Below are positions 53,213-60,670 of a stretch of DNA of 64,000 nt, in pieces. The notes beneath the pieces were generated by a model. The model was not told the origin of the DNA. It did not search any database and worked only from the letters and a program-made list of their open reading frames with translations. A program made the position numbers and the translations under genes. Within the stretch, counting starts at the first letter, position 1; each line of letters begins with the position of its first letter. The DNA lies in contig WRBI01000008.1 in NCBI GenBank assembly GCA_009784625.1, positions 1-64,000 on the forward strand. The letters run 5' to 3'. The DNA comes from Oscillospiraceae bacterium. GTDB taxonomy: Bacteria; Bacillota; Clostridia; Oscillospirales; Ruminococcaceae.

Positions 53213-54056
53213 TTATCTCAAGTCGCTCACTTTTGTCGTGTCCATATCGGTGAACTCTTTGTTCTCGCCGCCCATCGCCCAGATAAAGCTGTAATTGGCC
53301 GTGCCTGCGCCGCTGTGAATGCTCCAGCTCGGGCTGATGACCGCTTCCTCATTTTGGACAACAATGTGGCGGGTCTCTTGCGGCTTACCCATCATGTGAA
53401 AGACCACGCTGTCGTTTGGAACTTCAAAGTAAGTGTAAATTTCCATCCTGCGCTCGTGTGTGTGGCAGGGCATTGTGTTCCAGACATTGCCGGGTTCAAG
53501 GCAGGTCAGCCCCATAAGCAGCTGGCAGGTCTCGAGGACATTCGGGTGGATGAACTGGTAGATCACCCGCTTGTTTGCGGTTTCCAGCGCGCCCATCGGG
53601 TTTTTGGCCGCCTGATCGATGGTAAGCAGCTTTGTCCGATACGCCCTGTGTGCCGGCGCACTGACCATATAGAACTTGGCAGGGTTTTGGCTGTCCATGC
53701 TTGCGAAAGTGACGTCCTTTGTGCCTTGGGTGATGTACAGGCAGTCTTTGTAATCGAGCGAAAACTTTTCGCCGTCAGCGGTTACGGTACCGGGGCCGCC
53801 GATATTGAACATACCCAGCTCACGGCGTTCAAGCATAAACTTTGTGCCGAAACTCTTCCACACATCTATCCCTTTTTTCGAGGGGAACTTCCTCGCCGGC
53901 CGGCATACACCCCAAAGTCACCATCCGGTCCACATGGCTGTAAACGGCGGTCACCTCGTTTGGTTTGTACAGGCCGTTTATCAGAAATTCGTCACGCAAG
54001 TCCTGGGTGGTGTAGTGTTTGTAGTCGTTGATTCCCGTTGAGTATCGAATATCCAT
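53213..54056 (-). pseudogene. kduI: Frameshifted 5-keto-4-deoxyuronate isomerase
   Basis: The frame from ATG 54056 (MDIRYSTGINDYKHYTTQ...) runs to CMPAGEEVPLEK and then breaks. Removing one A from a run of six (plus-strand T6, 53873-53878) restores GIDVWKSFGTKFMLERRE and the rest of a full ~280-residue KduI. Metal-binding His/Glu residues remain in WNTMPCHTHERRMEIYTYFE. KduI isomerises the pectin-derived unsaturated galacturonate product. The break is in a homopolymer, so it may be a sequencing error, slippage or phase variation. Confidence 0.88.
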
Positions 54057-54201
54057 TGTGCGCTTGCCCCCTTCATTCATTGCAGTGTTTATTTATATCA
54101 ATTTGCGCGGATACCTTTGTTTTCTTAAACAATGTCTCATGCTATTCAGCAAAAACGCAATGCATATAACGATCGGTGCGATAAGTTTAATTTGCGCATG
54201 T

Positions 54202-54894
54202 CTACTTCAAAAAATATTCCCTGTACTCATTTTCGATCTTGTTCGACAACGCTTTCAGGTTTCCGTGCAAGTGATCAAACACATTCGATTTGATTTTCGG
54301 CAAATCTTTGCTTTTCAGCGCATTAAATATCTCCACATGTTCAGAGTAAAGCTCTTCATATCTTTGGGTCAGCAGAGTATCTAACAACCGAAAGCGGGCG
54401 TAGTAAACCTGACAATCTTGGATAATGTCCCACATCCGCTCGCGGCCGGCCGCCTTGAACAACGCCAAATGAAAAAGCGAATCGACTTCATAAAAAGTTG
54501 TGGGGCTCAGCCGGGCGGAATGTATTACCTCGCTCTGTCGGGCCAGGTTCTCTTCGAGTATTTGACATACGCTTTCGGTCAGATCCTGTTTTACAATCGA
54601 GCAGTGCATGTCATACTCAAGCACCGCGCGCATATAGATGATGTCTTTAATAAAATTCATATCCAAAAGGGTCACATAGCTGCCTTTTTGGGGGATGATT
54701 TCAATGTATTTCTCGCCTTTAAGGCGCAGGAACGCGTTCTTGATCGGGGTTCGCGAAACCCCATATTCGCCGGCCACCGAGTTTTCGCTGATCATTTGAC
54801 CCGGCTTGAGCTTTAGCGAGATGATGTCTTCCTTAAGCTTATCGTAGATATCCGACCCGACCCAGCCGTTCATCTGATCTTGCAGGCTGCCCAT
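54202..54894 (-). CDS. GntR/FadR-type regulator (FCD domain)
   Basis: 230 residues. N-terminal winged helix (KLKEDIISLKLKPGQMISEN, YGVSRTPIKNAFLRL, GSYVT wing) and an all-helical FCD domain that typically binds a sugar acid with a metal. Located immediately upstream of kduI in the same orientation, it probably controls the uronate cluster. ATG 54894 follows AAGGGG at eight bases. A palindrome GCTTGAATTCAAGC lies 26 bases before the start. Confidence 0.9.
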   Translation of the reverse strand: MGSLQDQMNGWVGSDIYDKLKEDIISLKLKPGQMISENSVAGEYGVSRTPIKNAFLRLKGEKYIEIIPQKGSYVTLLDMNFIKDIIYMRAVLEYDMHCSIVKQDLTESVCQILEENLARQSEVIHSARLSPTTFYEVDSLFHLALFKAAGRERMWDIIQDCQVYYARFRLLDTLLTQRYEELYSEHVEIFNALKSKDLPKIKSNVFDHLHGNLKALSNKIENEYREYFLK

Positions 54895-55311
54895 CAGCTA
54901 ATCCCCTTGCTATTTGAATGCTTGAATTCAAGCTTATAATTCTAAACATAATACTTCCGTTTCACAAAGTCAATGACTTTACTCGAAATTCTAAACAATT
55001 AGCAACAACCACAAGAAAGGGAGTAGAAGATCGTGCAAAAGGACGGTTGTCCAGGGTGTGTTGACACAAAGCTGAACGCCCGTATTTTGGTGAATTTTGA
55101 GCCTTTCTTCGTTGTCGTTCGTCGGAATACATACAGTATTCCTTCCTCCTCCGCCTTGCAAGCATTGTTTTGCGGGGCGGAATTTGCTTTTTTGAGACTT
55201 TTATTCGGGTGGCCTTTGCGGCCAGCTTGTGCGCCTCTTGTTGTTGTTTCTTTTTGGAGAGACCAAAGTCTCTTTTCGGATTGTGCTTGTGGTTGGTTGA
55301 TCAGGGAGGAT

Positions 55312-55443
55312 AAAAAAACAACCGGGACATTGCAATGCTCCGGTTGCCTGTCTTTATTGCAACAATATACTCCGGCGCGCGCATCCTTTCGCTCCGAATG
55401 CATGTCCAGCTAACAGGGTATTCCGTTTAGCTGTTATGCCGGT
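55312..55443 (-). ncRNA. Possible small RNA with intrinsic terminator
   Basis: On the minus strand the stretch contains CAGCTAA/TTAGCTG, GCATTC/GGATGC and TATTGttgCAATA stems and ends in CAACCGG...CCGGTTG (55346-55340 with 55325-55319) followed by seven T. No clear promoter was found, so transcription is only inferred from the terminator. Confidence 0.4.
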
Positions 55444-55489
55444 CAAAGTACCGATACAGAACTTGCGCAGATCGTGAGCAAAAAGCAAT

Positions 55490-55622
55490 TCGCGCCCCCA
55501 CATAGTGAAAGCGCGGAATGGCTTCGGCGACTGGCCGGTGGCCGAAGTGTTCTTACATAATTCTTTAAAGAACCCGACAACAATAACGTTTTATGGCAGT
55601 CGATAAGCCCTGTTACGTCAAA
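55490..55622 (-). repeat. Conserved non-coding element, copy 1
   Basis: Read on the minus strand: TTGACGTAAC, GCTTATCG, ACTGCC..AAAACGT, TTATTGTT, GGGTT, GTAAGAACACTTC, followed by a variable stem section CTTCGGC/GCCGAAG and a CGCGCTTTCAC/TGGGGGCGCG hairpin. Clearly related to copies 2 and 3. It lies 120 bases past the stop of the 130-residue gene. Confidence 0.75.
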
Positions 55623-55741
55623 AACCTCGCTATGGAATCCTGGGGGTAGAACTTGAATTCCAAAAAGTGTGTGTCTGCTCAATAATCGTGACAATCATTG
55701 AGTCATTAAACCGGCCAAAGCTATCAATCCAATCATTAACT

Positions 55742-56134
55742 CTAAATATTTGGCTCTTGGCGGAGACGCTTTTCTACCAGCTTGTCAATCTCACGCATTT
55801 CTTCGCTTGCAATCGTTTCCAAGTCTTTTCGTATTGGTGCCTCTACAAGTGTACAAAGTTGATGGTAAAAAGATATGAAAACAGGACGCTTCTCAATGGT
55901 CTCAACAATCGTACGTTCGCCGTCATTAAAGTATATTTGGAGTTGGCTTTTGTTTTTCACAATGTCATCCAACAAATTCCAGAGTTTTTCGTAGCGAAAC
56001 ATTACGATTTCACCAGCTCGCTTTTCGATTTCAATTGCTTTTAAGTGTCGCATATTAATTACGCTGATAGCTGATGCGATAATGCCCGGGACAGCGGCTA
56101 TAAGAGCGACAATAATTGTAGTCTCAATGCTCAT
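55742..56134 (-). CDS. Unknown protein with one N-terminal membrane helix, 130 aa
   Basis: Not recognised. One N-terminal hydrophobic helix (about 5-27, IVALIAAVPGIIASAISVI) and a helical, charged cytoplasmic part (EIEKRAGEIVMFRYEKLW, KRPVFISFYHQLC). ATG 56134 follows AGGAGG at six bases. It has its own promoter and ~110-base leader and is followed by a conserved element copy. The topology resembles small membrane-anchored effectors of accessory modules, but no function can be assigned. Confidence 0.7.
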   Translation of the reverse strand: MSIETTIIVALIAAVPGIIASAISVINMRHLKAIEIEKRAGEIVMFRYEKLWNLLDDIVKNKSQLQIYFNDGERTIVETIEKRPVFISFYHQLCTLVEAPIRKDLETIASEEMREIDKLVEKRLRQEPNI

Positions 56135-56244
56135 TTTCAACCTCCTGCAGCAAATATCTTTTACCCTTTAAAATATAGTGTGCGCCACTTGCCAACCTGC
56201 ATATATTTTAAGAGGTTAGGTGCAGCGGCACCAGTACACACCGC

Positions 56245-56274
56245 ATTATAATCCCAAACGTATATTTTTTGCAA
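56245..56274 (-). promoter_or_regulatory. Promoter of the 130-residue gene
   Basis: Minus strand TTGCAA (56274-56269), 18 bases, TATAAT (56250-56245). The leader that follows has GGTGC-CGCT-GCACC and a long-range pair between CTTAAAATATA and TATATTTTAAAG. Confidence 0.6.
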
Positions 56275-56361
56275 GACAAACCCTGCACAAACCTATGTTC
56301 ATGCGGGGCTTTTTGGAGCGAGTGTACATAACGACAAACGCATGGCCGCGAACATATAGTA

Positions 56362-56495
56362 TCGCGCCCTCACAACGTGAGAGCGCGACATTGGCTCCGG
56401 GGCCATCCCCGGTGGTGGAAGTGTTCTTACAGAACTTTTTGATAAACCCTATAACAATCACGCTTTAAGGCAGCCGATAAGCTATATTACATCAA
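56362..56495 (-). repeat. Conserved non-coding element, copy 2
   Basis: Starts at the last codons of the 174-residue gene (TTG ATG TAA on the minus strand is part of the conserved TTGATGTAAT) and continues through GCTTATCGG, GTGATTGTTAT, GTTCTgtaAGAAC and CACTTCCACC. Then come a CCGGGG/CCCCGG stem and a GCGCTCTCAC/GTGAGGGCGC hairpin. Confidence 0.8.
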
Positions 56496-57011
56496 TTCAA
56501 CGGATAACCCAGAGTTGGGGCCAGGCGGAATACCTAACGCAGTGTCAATGCCGATGTTGTTCCGCAAATCTTTCAGGAGATTTTCCGGATTTACAATTGT
56601 GCTGATTTTTCTTTCCGATTCTAGCCTAGGGTTGCTTACTGGTTTAGCGCGGTAAACCCTGACCTCAACGCCACGGTTAATAGCTTTGCGACAAACTCCC
56701 CTAATATAAAATCTGTTGAACTCACCTTCTGCCAACGTATCGGCGGCAGTAATAGGCATGGTTACGGTCGTAAAGCCACCCTTTGGTTTTCTGCGTTGAT
56801 AGGTTGCGTTGAAGTTCCCGCTAAGTGACTGTGAAAAGGTTCTCACATCCCCTTTAACAGCGGCCTCTTTGAGCAATTTCGGATAAGCAGACTTACCGCC
56901 TGGGGTTAAGCGGTCACTCAAATACAATTGCCCTGCGTCCAAGTCAAACTGTATTTCGTCAACCATAAGTTGGCGCACATCATCACTCAAGTTATTTAGC
57001 ATGAAGTTCAT
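56487..57011 (-). CDS. Unknown conserved-looking protein, 174 aa
   Basis: No named family recognised. Features: LSDDVRQLMVDEIQFDLDAG start, a basic NATYQRRKPKGGF segment near 70, EGEFNRFYIRGVCRKAI near 100, and a C-terminus DTALGIPPGPNSGLSVEL. There is no membrane segment. The composition and the RRKPKGG patch suggest nucleic-acid binding, which is inference only. ATG 57011 follows AAGGAGAAAATT. It has a consensus promoter, a 220-base leader, an opposing transcript across that leader and a conserved element at its stop codon. Confidence 0.75.
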   Translation of the reverse strand: MNFMLNNLSDDVRQLMVDEIQFDLDAGQLYLSDRLTPGGKSAYPKLLKEAAVKGDVRTFSQSLSGNFNATYQRRKPKGGFTTVTMPITAADTLAEGEFNRFYIRGVCRKAINRGVEVRVYRAKPVSNPRLESERKISTIVNPENLLKDLRNNIGIDTALGIPPGPNSGLSVELM

Positions 57012-57103
57012 AATTTTCTCCTTATAATATTATTGAACATCACAAGAAGAAGTCGTGCCTAATATTTCCATCACCCCTAGTTCAGCTTATTGACCGAAAA
57101 CAC

Positions 57104-57220
57104 TTGACGTAATATTCTCGCATAGATATAATTACAGTTGAAGGGGAGCATTATCTGTGTACCAGCGTAGTGTTCTCGAAAGCCTATTGAATGCGGACAC
57201 ATTCAAGGGCTTTTTCTTTT
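57104..57220 (+). ncRNA. Candidate antisense RNA to the 174-residue gene's leader
   Basis: TTGACG (57104-57109), 17 bases, TATAAT (57127-57132) form a good plus-strand promoter. A terminator follows: TTGAATG/CATTCAA (57187-57193 with 57200-57206) on an AAAGCC/GGCTTT base, then TTCTTTT (57214-57220). The predicted RNA, about 80 bases, is fully complementary to the leader of the minus-strand 174-residue gene. An alternative reading is a 30-codon peptide from GTG 57157 (AAGGGGAG eight bases upstream; MYQRSVLESLLNADTFKG...), which would read through the terminator. Confidence 0.55.
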
Positions 57221-57237
57221 GTATTTGTTCACCCTTC

Positions 57238-57266
57238 AATATATCATAAAGACCCTTTTATGTCAA
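57238..57266 (-). promoter_or_regulatory. Promoter of the 174-residue gene
   Basis: Minus strand TTGACA (57266-57261), 17 bases, TATATT (57243-57238). It faces the opposing promoter at 57104-57132, so the two transcripts overlap. Confidence 0.75.
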
Positions 57267-57420
57267 CTAAAATCCACAATACCTTGAGTCAATTGTCTCA
57301 AATCAACAACATTTTGTGGTTTTCCGAGAGGAGGCGCTGAAGAAATGCTGTAAGCTCCATTTAACGTTCAGGTGTTGTTACAGCATCTAAGGTCGAAAAA
57401 CCTTATAACTATCAAATAAA

Positions 57421-57538
57421 ATGCCCTTGAAACTCAAAGTTGAGCTTCAAGGGCATGGTGGAAGTGTTCTTACAGAACTTTTTGAAAAACCCCATAACAA
57501 TCACGTTTTTAGGGCGTCCGATAAGCTCATTACATCAA
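57421..57538 (-). repeat. Conserved non-coding element, copy 3
   Basis: Minus strand: TTGATGTAAT, GAGCTTATCGG, AAAACGTGATTGTTAT, GGGTTTTTC, GTTCTgtaAGAACACTTCCACC, then a hairpin ATGCCCTTGAA/TTCAAGGGCAT followed by TTTTATTTG, which would work as a terminator. No gene precedes it on that strand. Confidence 0.8.
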
Positions 57539-57651
57539 AAAAACACGTTTGCGCGCCTGGCAATCCCTTAGTTACCCACAGTATACCACCCGGCAAGAGG
57601 CAAGCCAACAGAATAAAAGGCAACCTTGCTATCTGCCTATCGCCGCCCTAG

Positions 57652-57677
57652 CGCCGCTCTCACCAGCGGCGTTTTTT
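57652..57677 (+). terminator. Strong plus-strand terminator
   Basis: CGCCGCT/AGCGGCG stem, six-base loop, then six T. It isolates the downstream Cys-containing gene from transcription entering from the left. Confidence 0.8.
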
Positions 57678-57711
57678 CGTGTAAAAATTCATTGTAACGA
57701 GGAGGTTCGCC

Positions 57712-57936
57712 ATGAAAGCAGTATTTGAATTTACCGCACCGGGAGAGTGCAGAACGTGTCCGCTGTTCCAGTGGGTGGATTATGGAGATGACAGCGAGTA
57801 TGATGAGCGTCCGTATTGCGTGGGCATGAAAAGTGAAATTGATAAATACACTTGTGTCTACAAATCACGCGCCCCACGTTGCCCGCTTATAATCCATGAT
57901 GGTCACTCTTGTTCAAATCACCGCAAACCCGCATAA
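57712..57936 (+). CDS. Small six-cysteine protein of mobile-element type
   Basis: 74 residues with cysteines at 13, 16, 36, 48, 57 and 67; ECRTCPL and PRCPLI suggest a small zinc-binding fold. Similar short proteins are common in clostridial integrative elements and phages; their role is unknown. ATG 57712 follows GAGGAGGTTCGCC. Confidence 0.75.
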   Translation: MKAVFEFTAPGECRTCPLFQWVDYGDDSEYDERPYCVGMKSEIDKYTCVYKSRAPRCPLIIHDGHSCSNHRKPA

Positions 57937-58046
57937 ACATAGGATTTTTGCGCCAAGATATCAAAACACCCTCAAAAACAGACCGATACCTTGACATCTT
58001 GCCACAAATGCGATAACCATAAGATTTTAGCAGGAACATCAAGGTG

Positions 58047-59045
58047 TTAATCTTCGGCTGCACTAACATCTTGCCCCGGCAAAGACCATACCCACTGGCC
58101 GCCGATTTTCTCCGATTTTATAAGCGCCTCCCGCTTGGCCGCATTTATGGTGCTTTCGCCTATGCCAGCACCTTTAACGATTTTCATAACCTCCACGCTC
58201 TGTCTTGGCCCACCCGAAAGCAAAGACAGTATGCTTTCCGTGGCAAGCTCTTTCTTATTCGCAGGAATTTCCTCGGAATCATCCATATCCATCTCCGCGC
58301 TGTTTGTAAGCTCAATAACCCCATTCCCAATAATCTCGTAATAAAACGGCTTTGCCCTCTTAGCTAATGTACTTTTGAGGTGTTTCACAGTCACAAAGTC
58401 GCTGTCGTCGTTCTCACGGGTCGCGGAAAGAACGCTGCGGGCGGCGTTCACAATGTCAGATGAACCCAAGTGCCGGTCTATCTCCTTGCCGGAAGCGTTC
58501 TTTGTTAAATGGCATACAACGACAATAACCGAGTTAGTGACAAAAGCCGTGCGACTTAGTGAGCGCATGAGGTTCCCGACGCTTTGCGCCGTATTCATGT
58601 TGTGGGATTTACTGAGAAACGAAGTGAGGGGGTCGACGATAGCCATGCGAATATTCAACGCCTTAATTGTTGCTTCAAGACGCTGACAGTCGTTGTCCAA
58701 GCAAAAAGGCTCGTCCACAAAATGAAACCGCTCAAAGTCTGCGCCCATAGCGATTAAGCGGGGATTTATCGTTTCCTCAATATCATCTTCGTTGTTTAAG
58801 TACAGGATGTTGCCTGTGTCGGCGGGTTTGCCGCTCACCACAAACGGCATATGCGCCCCTTTGGATAAAAGAGCGGCTATGTTTAAGATGAATGATGACT
58901 TGCCAATTCCGCTTTCGCCTTGTAATAATACCAGTTTTTTGTACGGCAGGAATGGCTCCCATAAAAACTGTGGTTCTCTCACCCCGTGCTGGCTGGCCTT
59001 TTTTGTGGCGATTATATCCGGCAGTGTGGGTTTCGATTTCTGCAT
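58047..59045 (-). CDS. RecA-like AAA ATPase (RepA/AAA_25 type)
   Basis: 332 residues. Walker A LLQGESGIGKSSF (about 40-52), Walker B MAIVDPLTSFLSKS, sensor-like VVVCHLTKNASGKEID and a SSDIVNAARSV block typical of RepA-like hexameric helicases in plasmids and integrative elements. A winged-helix-like C-terminus (GESTINAAKREALI) follows. ATG 59045 follows GAGGA at eight bases; a longer frame to 59075 lacks this. Likely role: element replication or maintenance. Confidence 0.85.
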   Translation of the reverse strand: MQKSKPTLPDIIATKKASQHGVREPQFLWEPFLPYKKLVLLQGESGIGKSSFILNIAALLSKGAHMPFVVSGKPADTGNILYLNNEDDIEETINPRLIAMGADFERFHFVDEPFCLDNDCQRLEATIKALNIRMAIVDPLTSFLSKSHNMNTAQSVGNLMRSLSRTAFVTNSVIVVVCHLTKNASGKEIDRHLGSSDIVNAARSVLSATRENDDSDFVTVKHLKSTLAKRAKPFYYEIIGNGVIELTNSAEMDMDDSEEIPANKKELATESILSLLSGGPRQSVEVMKIVKGAGIGESTINAAKREALIKSEKIGGQWVWSLPGQDVSAAED

Positions 59046-59234
59046 GATTGCTGTCCTCGCTTTGGTATGTGTCAATACATCATTATATCAGAATTTGCCG
59101 GGACAGGCAAATTCTGATTTCACATCAGCTCCCATCCGCCATCCCCCGCCCCCACGTGATACCATTGCCACAATTCGCACATTTGCCGCCGCGCATCATC
59201 CCATATATAATGGGGTAAAGGGGAGGTGCGCCAT

Positions 59235-59399
59235 ATGAAAAAGACCAAATATCAGCTAACAATAGACGAGTGGCGGATGGTAATCCACGGGCTGAATAGA
59301 CTTAGAAACGATTTGATTAACGAGGGGCGCTACACCGATTTTGTGGACGAAATACTGTTGAAGGTAGTCAACGCGCCCACAAAGAAAGTAAGGATATAG
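59235..59399 (+). CDS. Small protein of clostridial mobile elements, 54 aa
   Basis: MKKTKYQLTIDEWRMVIHGL, then LRNDLINEGRYTDFVDEIL and a basic KKVRI end. Proteins of this pattern accompany integrative elements in gut clostridia. GGGGAGGTGCGCCAT precedes ATG 59235. It probably belongs to the same plus-strand block as the following genes. Function unknown. Confidence 0.75.
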   Translation: MKKTKYQLTIDEWRMVIHGLNRLRNDLINEGRYTDFVDEILLKVVNAPTKKVRI

Positions 59400-59413
59400 T
59401 TTACATAGCAAAA

Positions 59414-59472
59414 GGCAGCTTGTTCTTATGAATGAGCGGCCTTTTTGCATTTCCGGGGATATTACATAGCCG
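59414..59472 (+). repeat. Direct repeat carrying a terminator, copy A
   Basis: A ~60-base unit (CTTGTTCTTATGAATGAGCG core, CATTTCCGGGG, TACATAGCCG end) that recurs at 60553-60617. The first half is a hairpin GCAGCT...AGCGGC followed by TTTTT, a terminator. Confidence 0.8.
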
Positions 59473-59522
59473 CTTCTGCCCGCTGGAAGCGGTTCATTTT
59501 ATTGAGAGGTAGGTGTTCCACA

Positions 59523-60545
59523 ATGAATGACGTTGATAAAATGCTTGTGAAGCAGTTTCTACTCCGGGTTCGTCAAGGGGGCTTTACTATCGTAGAAAAT
59601 ATCCCACATTCAATATCGGGATTGAACATTGATATTTACCGGGGCAAAACAAAAATTTGTACCTTTGATGACCGTCAGTTAGGCGAAAGATGGAAGTTGC
59701 GGGTTCACACAGAAGATAGCACCCGTCCTGAAATCAAACAGGACTTTTACAAGCTCTTTTATACGTTCATCCATTTGCGCGATTTGTATGCGATATATGA
59801 AGCCGCCACCCCATTGCAGGGCTATGACCATTCATTAGGCTACAGGGCTATCATGCAGCATGATAATTGCGTATTCGCGGTTAAAGGCGGGAACAGGCTG
59901 GGGGAAATTGAGTTTGGTACGTTCAAAATCGGAATAAACAGCAACAGCTATGGCAGCAGCAAGACAATACGTGATAACATTTACTTTGATATGGACGCCT
60001 ACCCGCTGGCAAAACTCGACTTTGTTACCCGCAGCGGCCTGTTGCCGAAAGAACAGCTAATAACCCCGGACAACATCAAATATCTGCGCGGATCGTGCGA
60101 GAAAGTAATGGCAAGGGAGGGTAACTTGTTTGATGCAGATACTAAAACAGCGTTAGGGAAAGTGATTACAGACTTAGAAAAGGCAGATGATTCATTTCGC
60201 GATGTTGAGTACAAAATATCGGCCATACCCGTCCCTAACGCGCAATATATTGATGCACAAATATTCGGGGCAAAAGGCATCCTTACCGGACAGCAGATAG
60301 ACCGTGCCACTCTGCCAAAGGGATTATTCGCTTATGATGTTCAATACTCGTCTGATGAAATGAAGCCGGATAAACTGTGGAACAGCGTGATCGGGCGAAG
60401 ATTCGGCACGGTTATAACAAAGAAGCCATTGGCGATTGGCGAGAAAGGATATACCGGATTAAATGAAAGCGACTTGGCGCTAAACCCCGAAAAACACCCT
60501 ACGTTAAAGGAATTTCAGTCAAAAAACAGAGCGCAGGAGCGCTAG
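59523..60545 (+). CDS. LPD28-domain-like mobile-element protein
   Basis: 340 residues. The C-terminal ~110 residues (YIDAQIFGAKGILTGQQI, KGLFAYDVQYSSDE, GRRFGTVITKKPL) fit LPD28, a large-polyvalent-protein-associated domain of conjugative elements. The N-terminal two thirds are not recognised. ATG 59523 follows AGAGGTAGGTG. It is bracketed by two copies of a terminator-containing repeat. Role unknown. Confidence 0.75.
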   Translation: MNDVDKMLVKQFLLRVRQGGFTIVENIPHSISGLNIDIYRGKTKICTFDDRQLGERWKLRVHTEDSTRPEIKQDFYKLFYTFIHLRDLYAIYEAATPLQGYDHSLGYRAIMQHDNCVFAVKGGNRLGEIEFGTFKIGINSNSYGSSKTIRDNIYFDMDAYPLAKLDFVTRSGLLPKEQLITPDNIKYLRGSCEKVMAREGNLFDADTKTALGKVITDLEKADDSFRDVEYKISAIPVPNAQYIDAQIFGAKGILTGQQIDRATLPKGLFAYDVQYSSDEMKPDKLWNSVIGRRFGTVITKKPLAIGEKGYTGLNESDLALNPEKHPTLKEFQSKNRAQER

Positions 60546-60552
60546 AACATAG

Positions 60553-60617
60553 AGCCGCTTGTTCTTATGAATGAGCGGCCTTTTGCATTTCCGGGGCTTT
60601 TGCGCTTTACATAGCCG
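60553..60617 (+). repeat. Direct repeat carrying a terminator, copy B
   Basis: Partner of 59414-59472: perfect stem GCCGCT/AGCGGC then CTTTT, CATTTCCGGGG, a seven-base insertion and TTTACATAGCCG. Confidence 0.8.
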
Positions 60618-60670
60618 TTTTTAGCGATAGTTAAAGTCGGCTAAATTTGTCTGAAAGGAGAATCCCCGAA

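Larger units (their letters stand above)
54895..55741. other. 847-base stretch without a convincing gene
   Basis: Contains the palindrome GCTTGAATTCAAGC (54920-54933), a candidate operator for the adjacent GntR protein; a plus-strand mini-hairpin AGAGACcaaaGTCTCT followed by TTTT near 55260; a strong minus-strand terminator at 55312-55346; and copy 1 of the conserved element (55490-55622). Open frames of 60-135 codons on both strands overlap one another and show no family. Confidence 0.6.
57012..57711. other. 700-base regulatory stretch
   Basis: Holds, left to right: the leader of the 174-residue gene, an opposing promoter and terminator (57104-57220), the gene's own promoter (57238-57266), a near-palindrome TTGAGTC..GTCTCAA (57284-57301), an inverted repeat ATGCTGTAA/TTACAGCAT (about 57343-57385), conserved element copy 3 (57421-57538) and a strong plus-strand terminator (57652-57677). 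Confidence 0.6.

Noticed and set aside
54962-55413. Overlapping open frames on both strands in the 54.9-55.4 kb gap
   Set aside because: Mutually exclusive, low-quality composition and no family signature; one has a fair ribosome site (minus ATG near 55129) but nothing else supports it.
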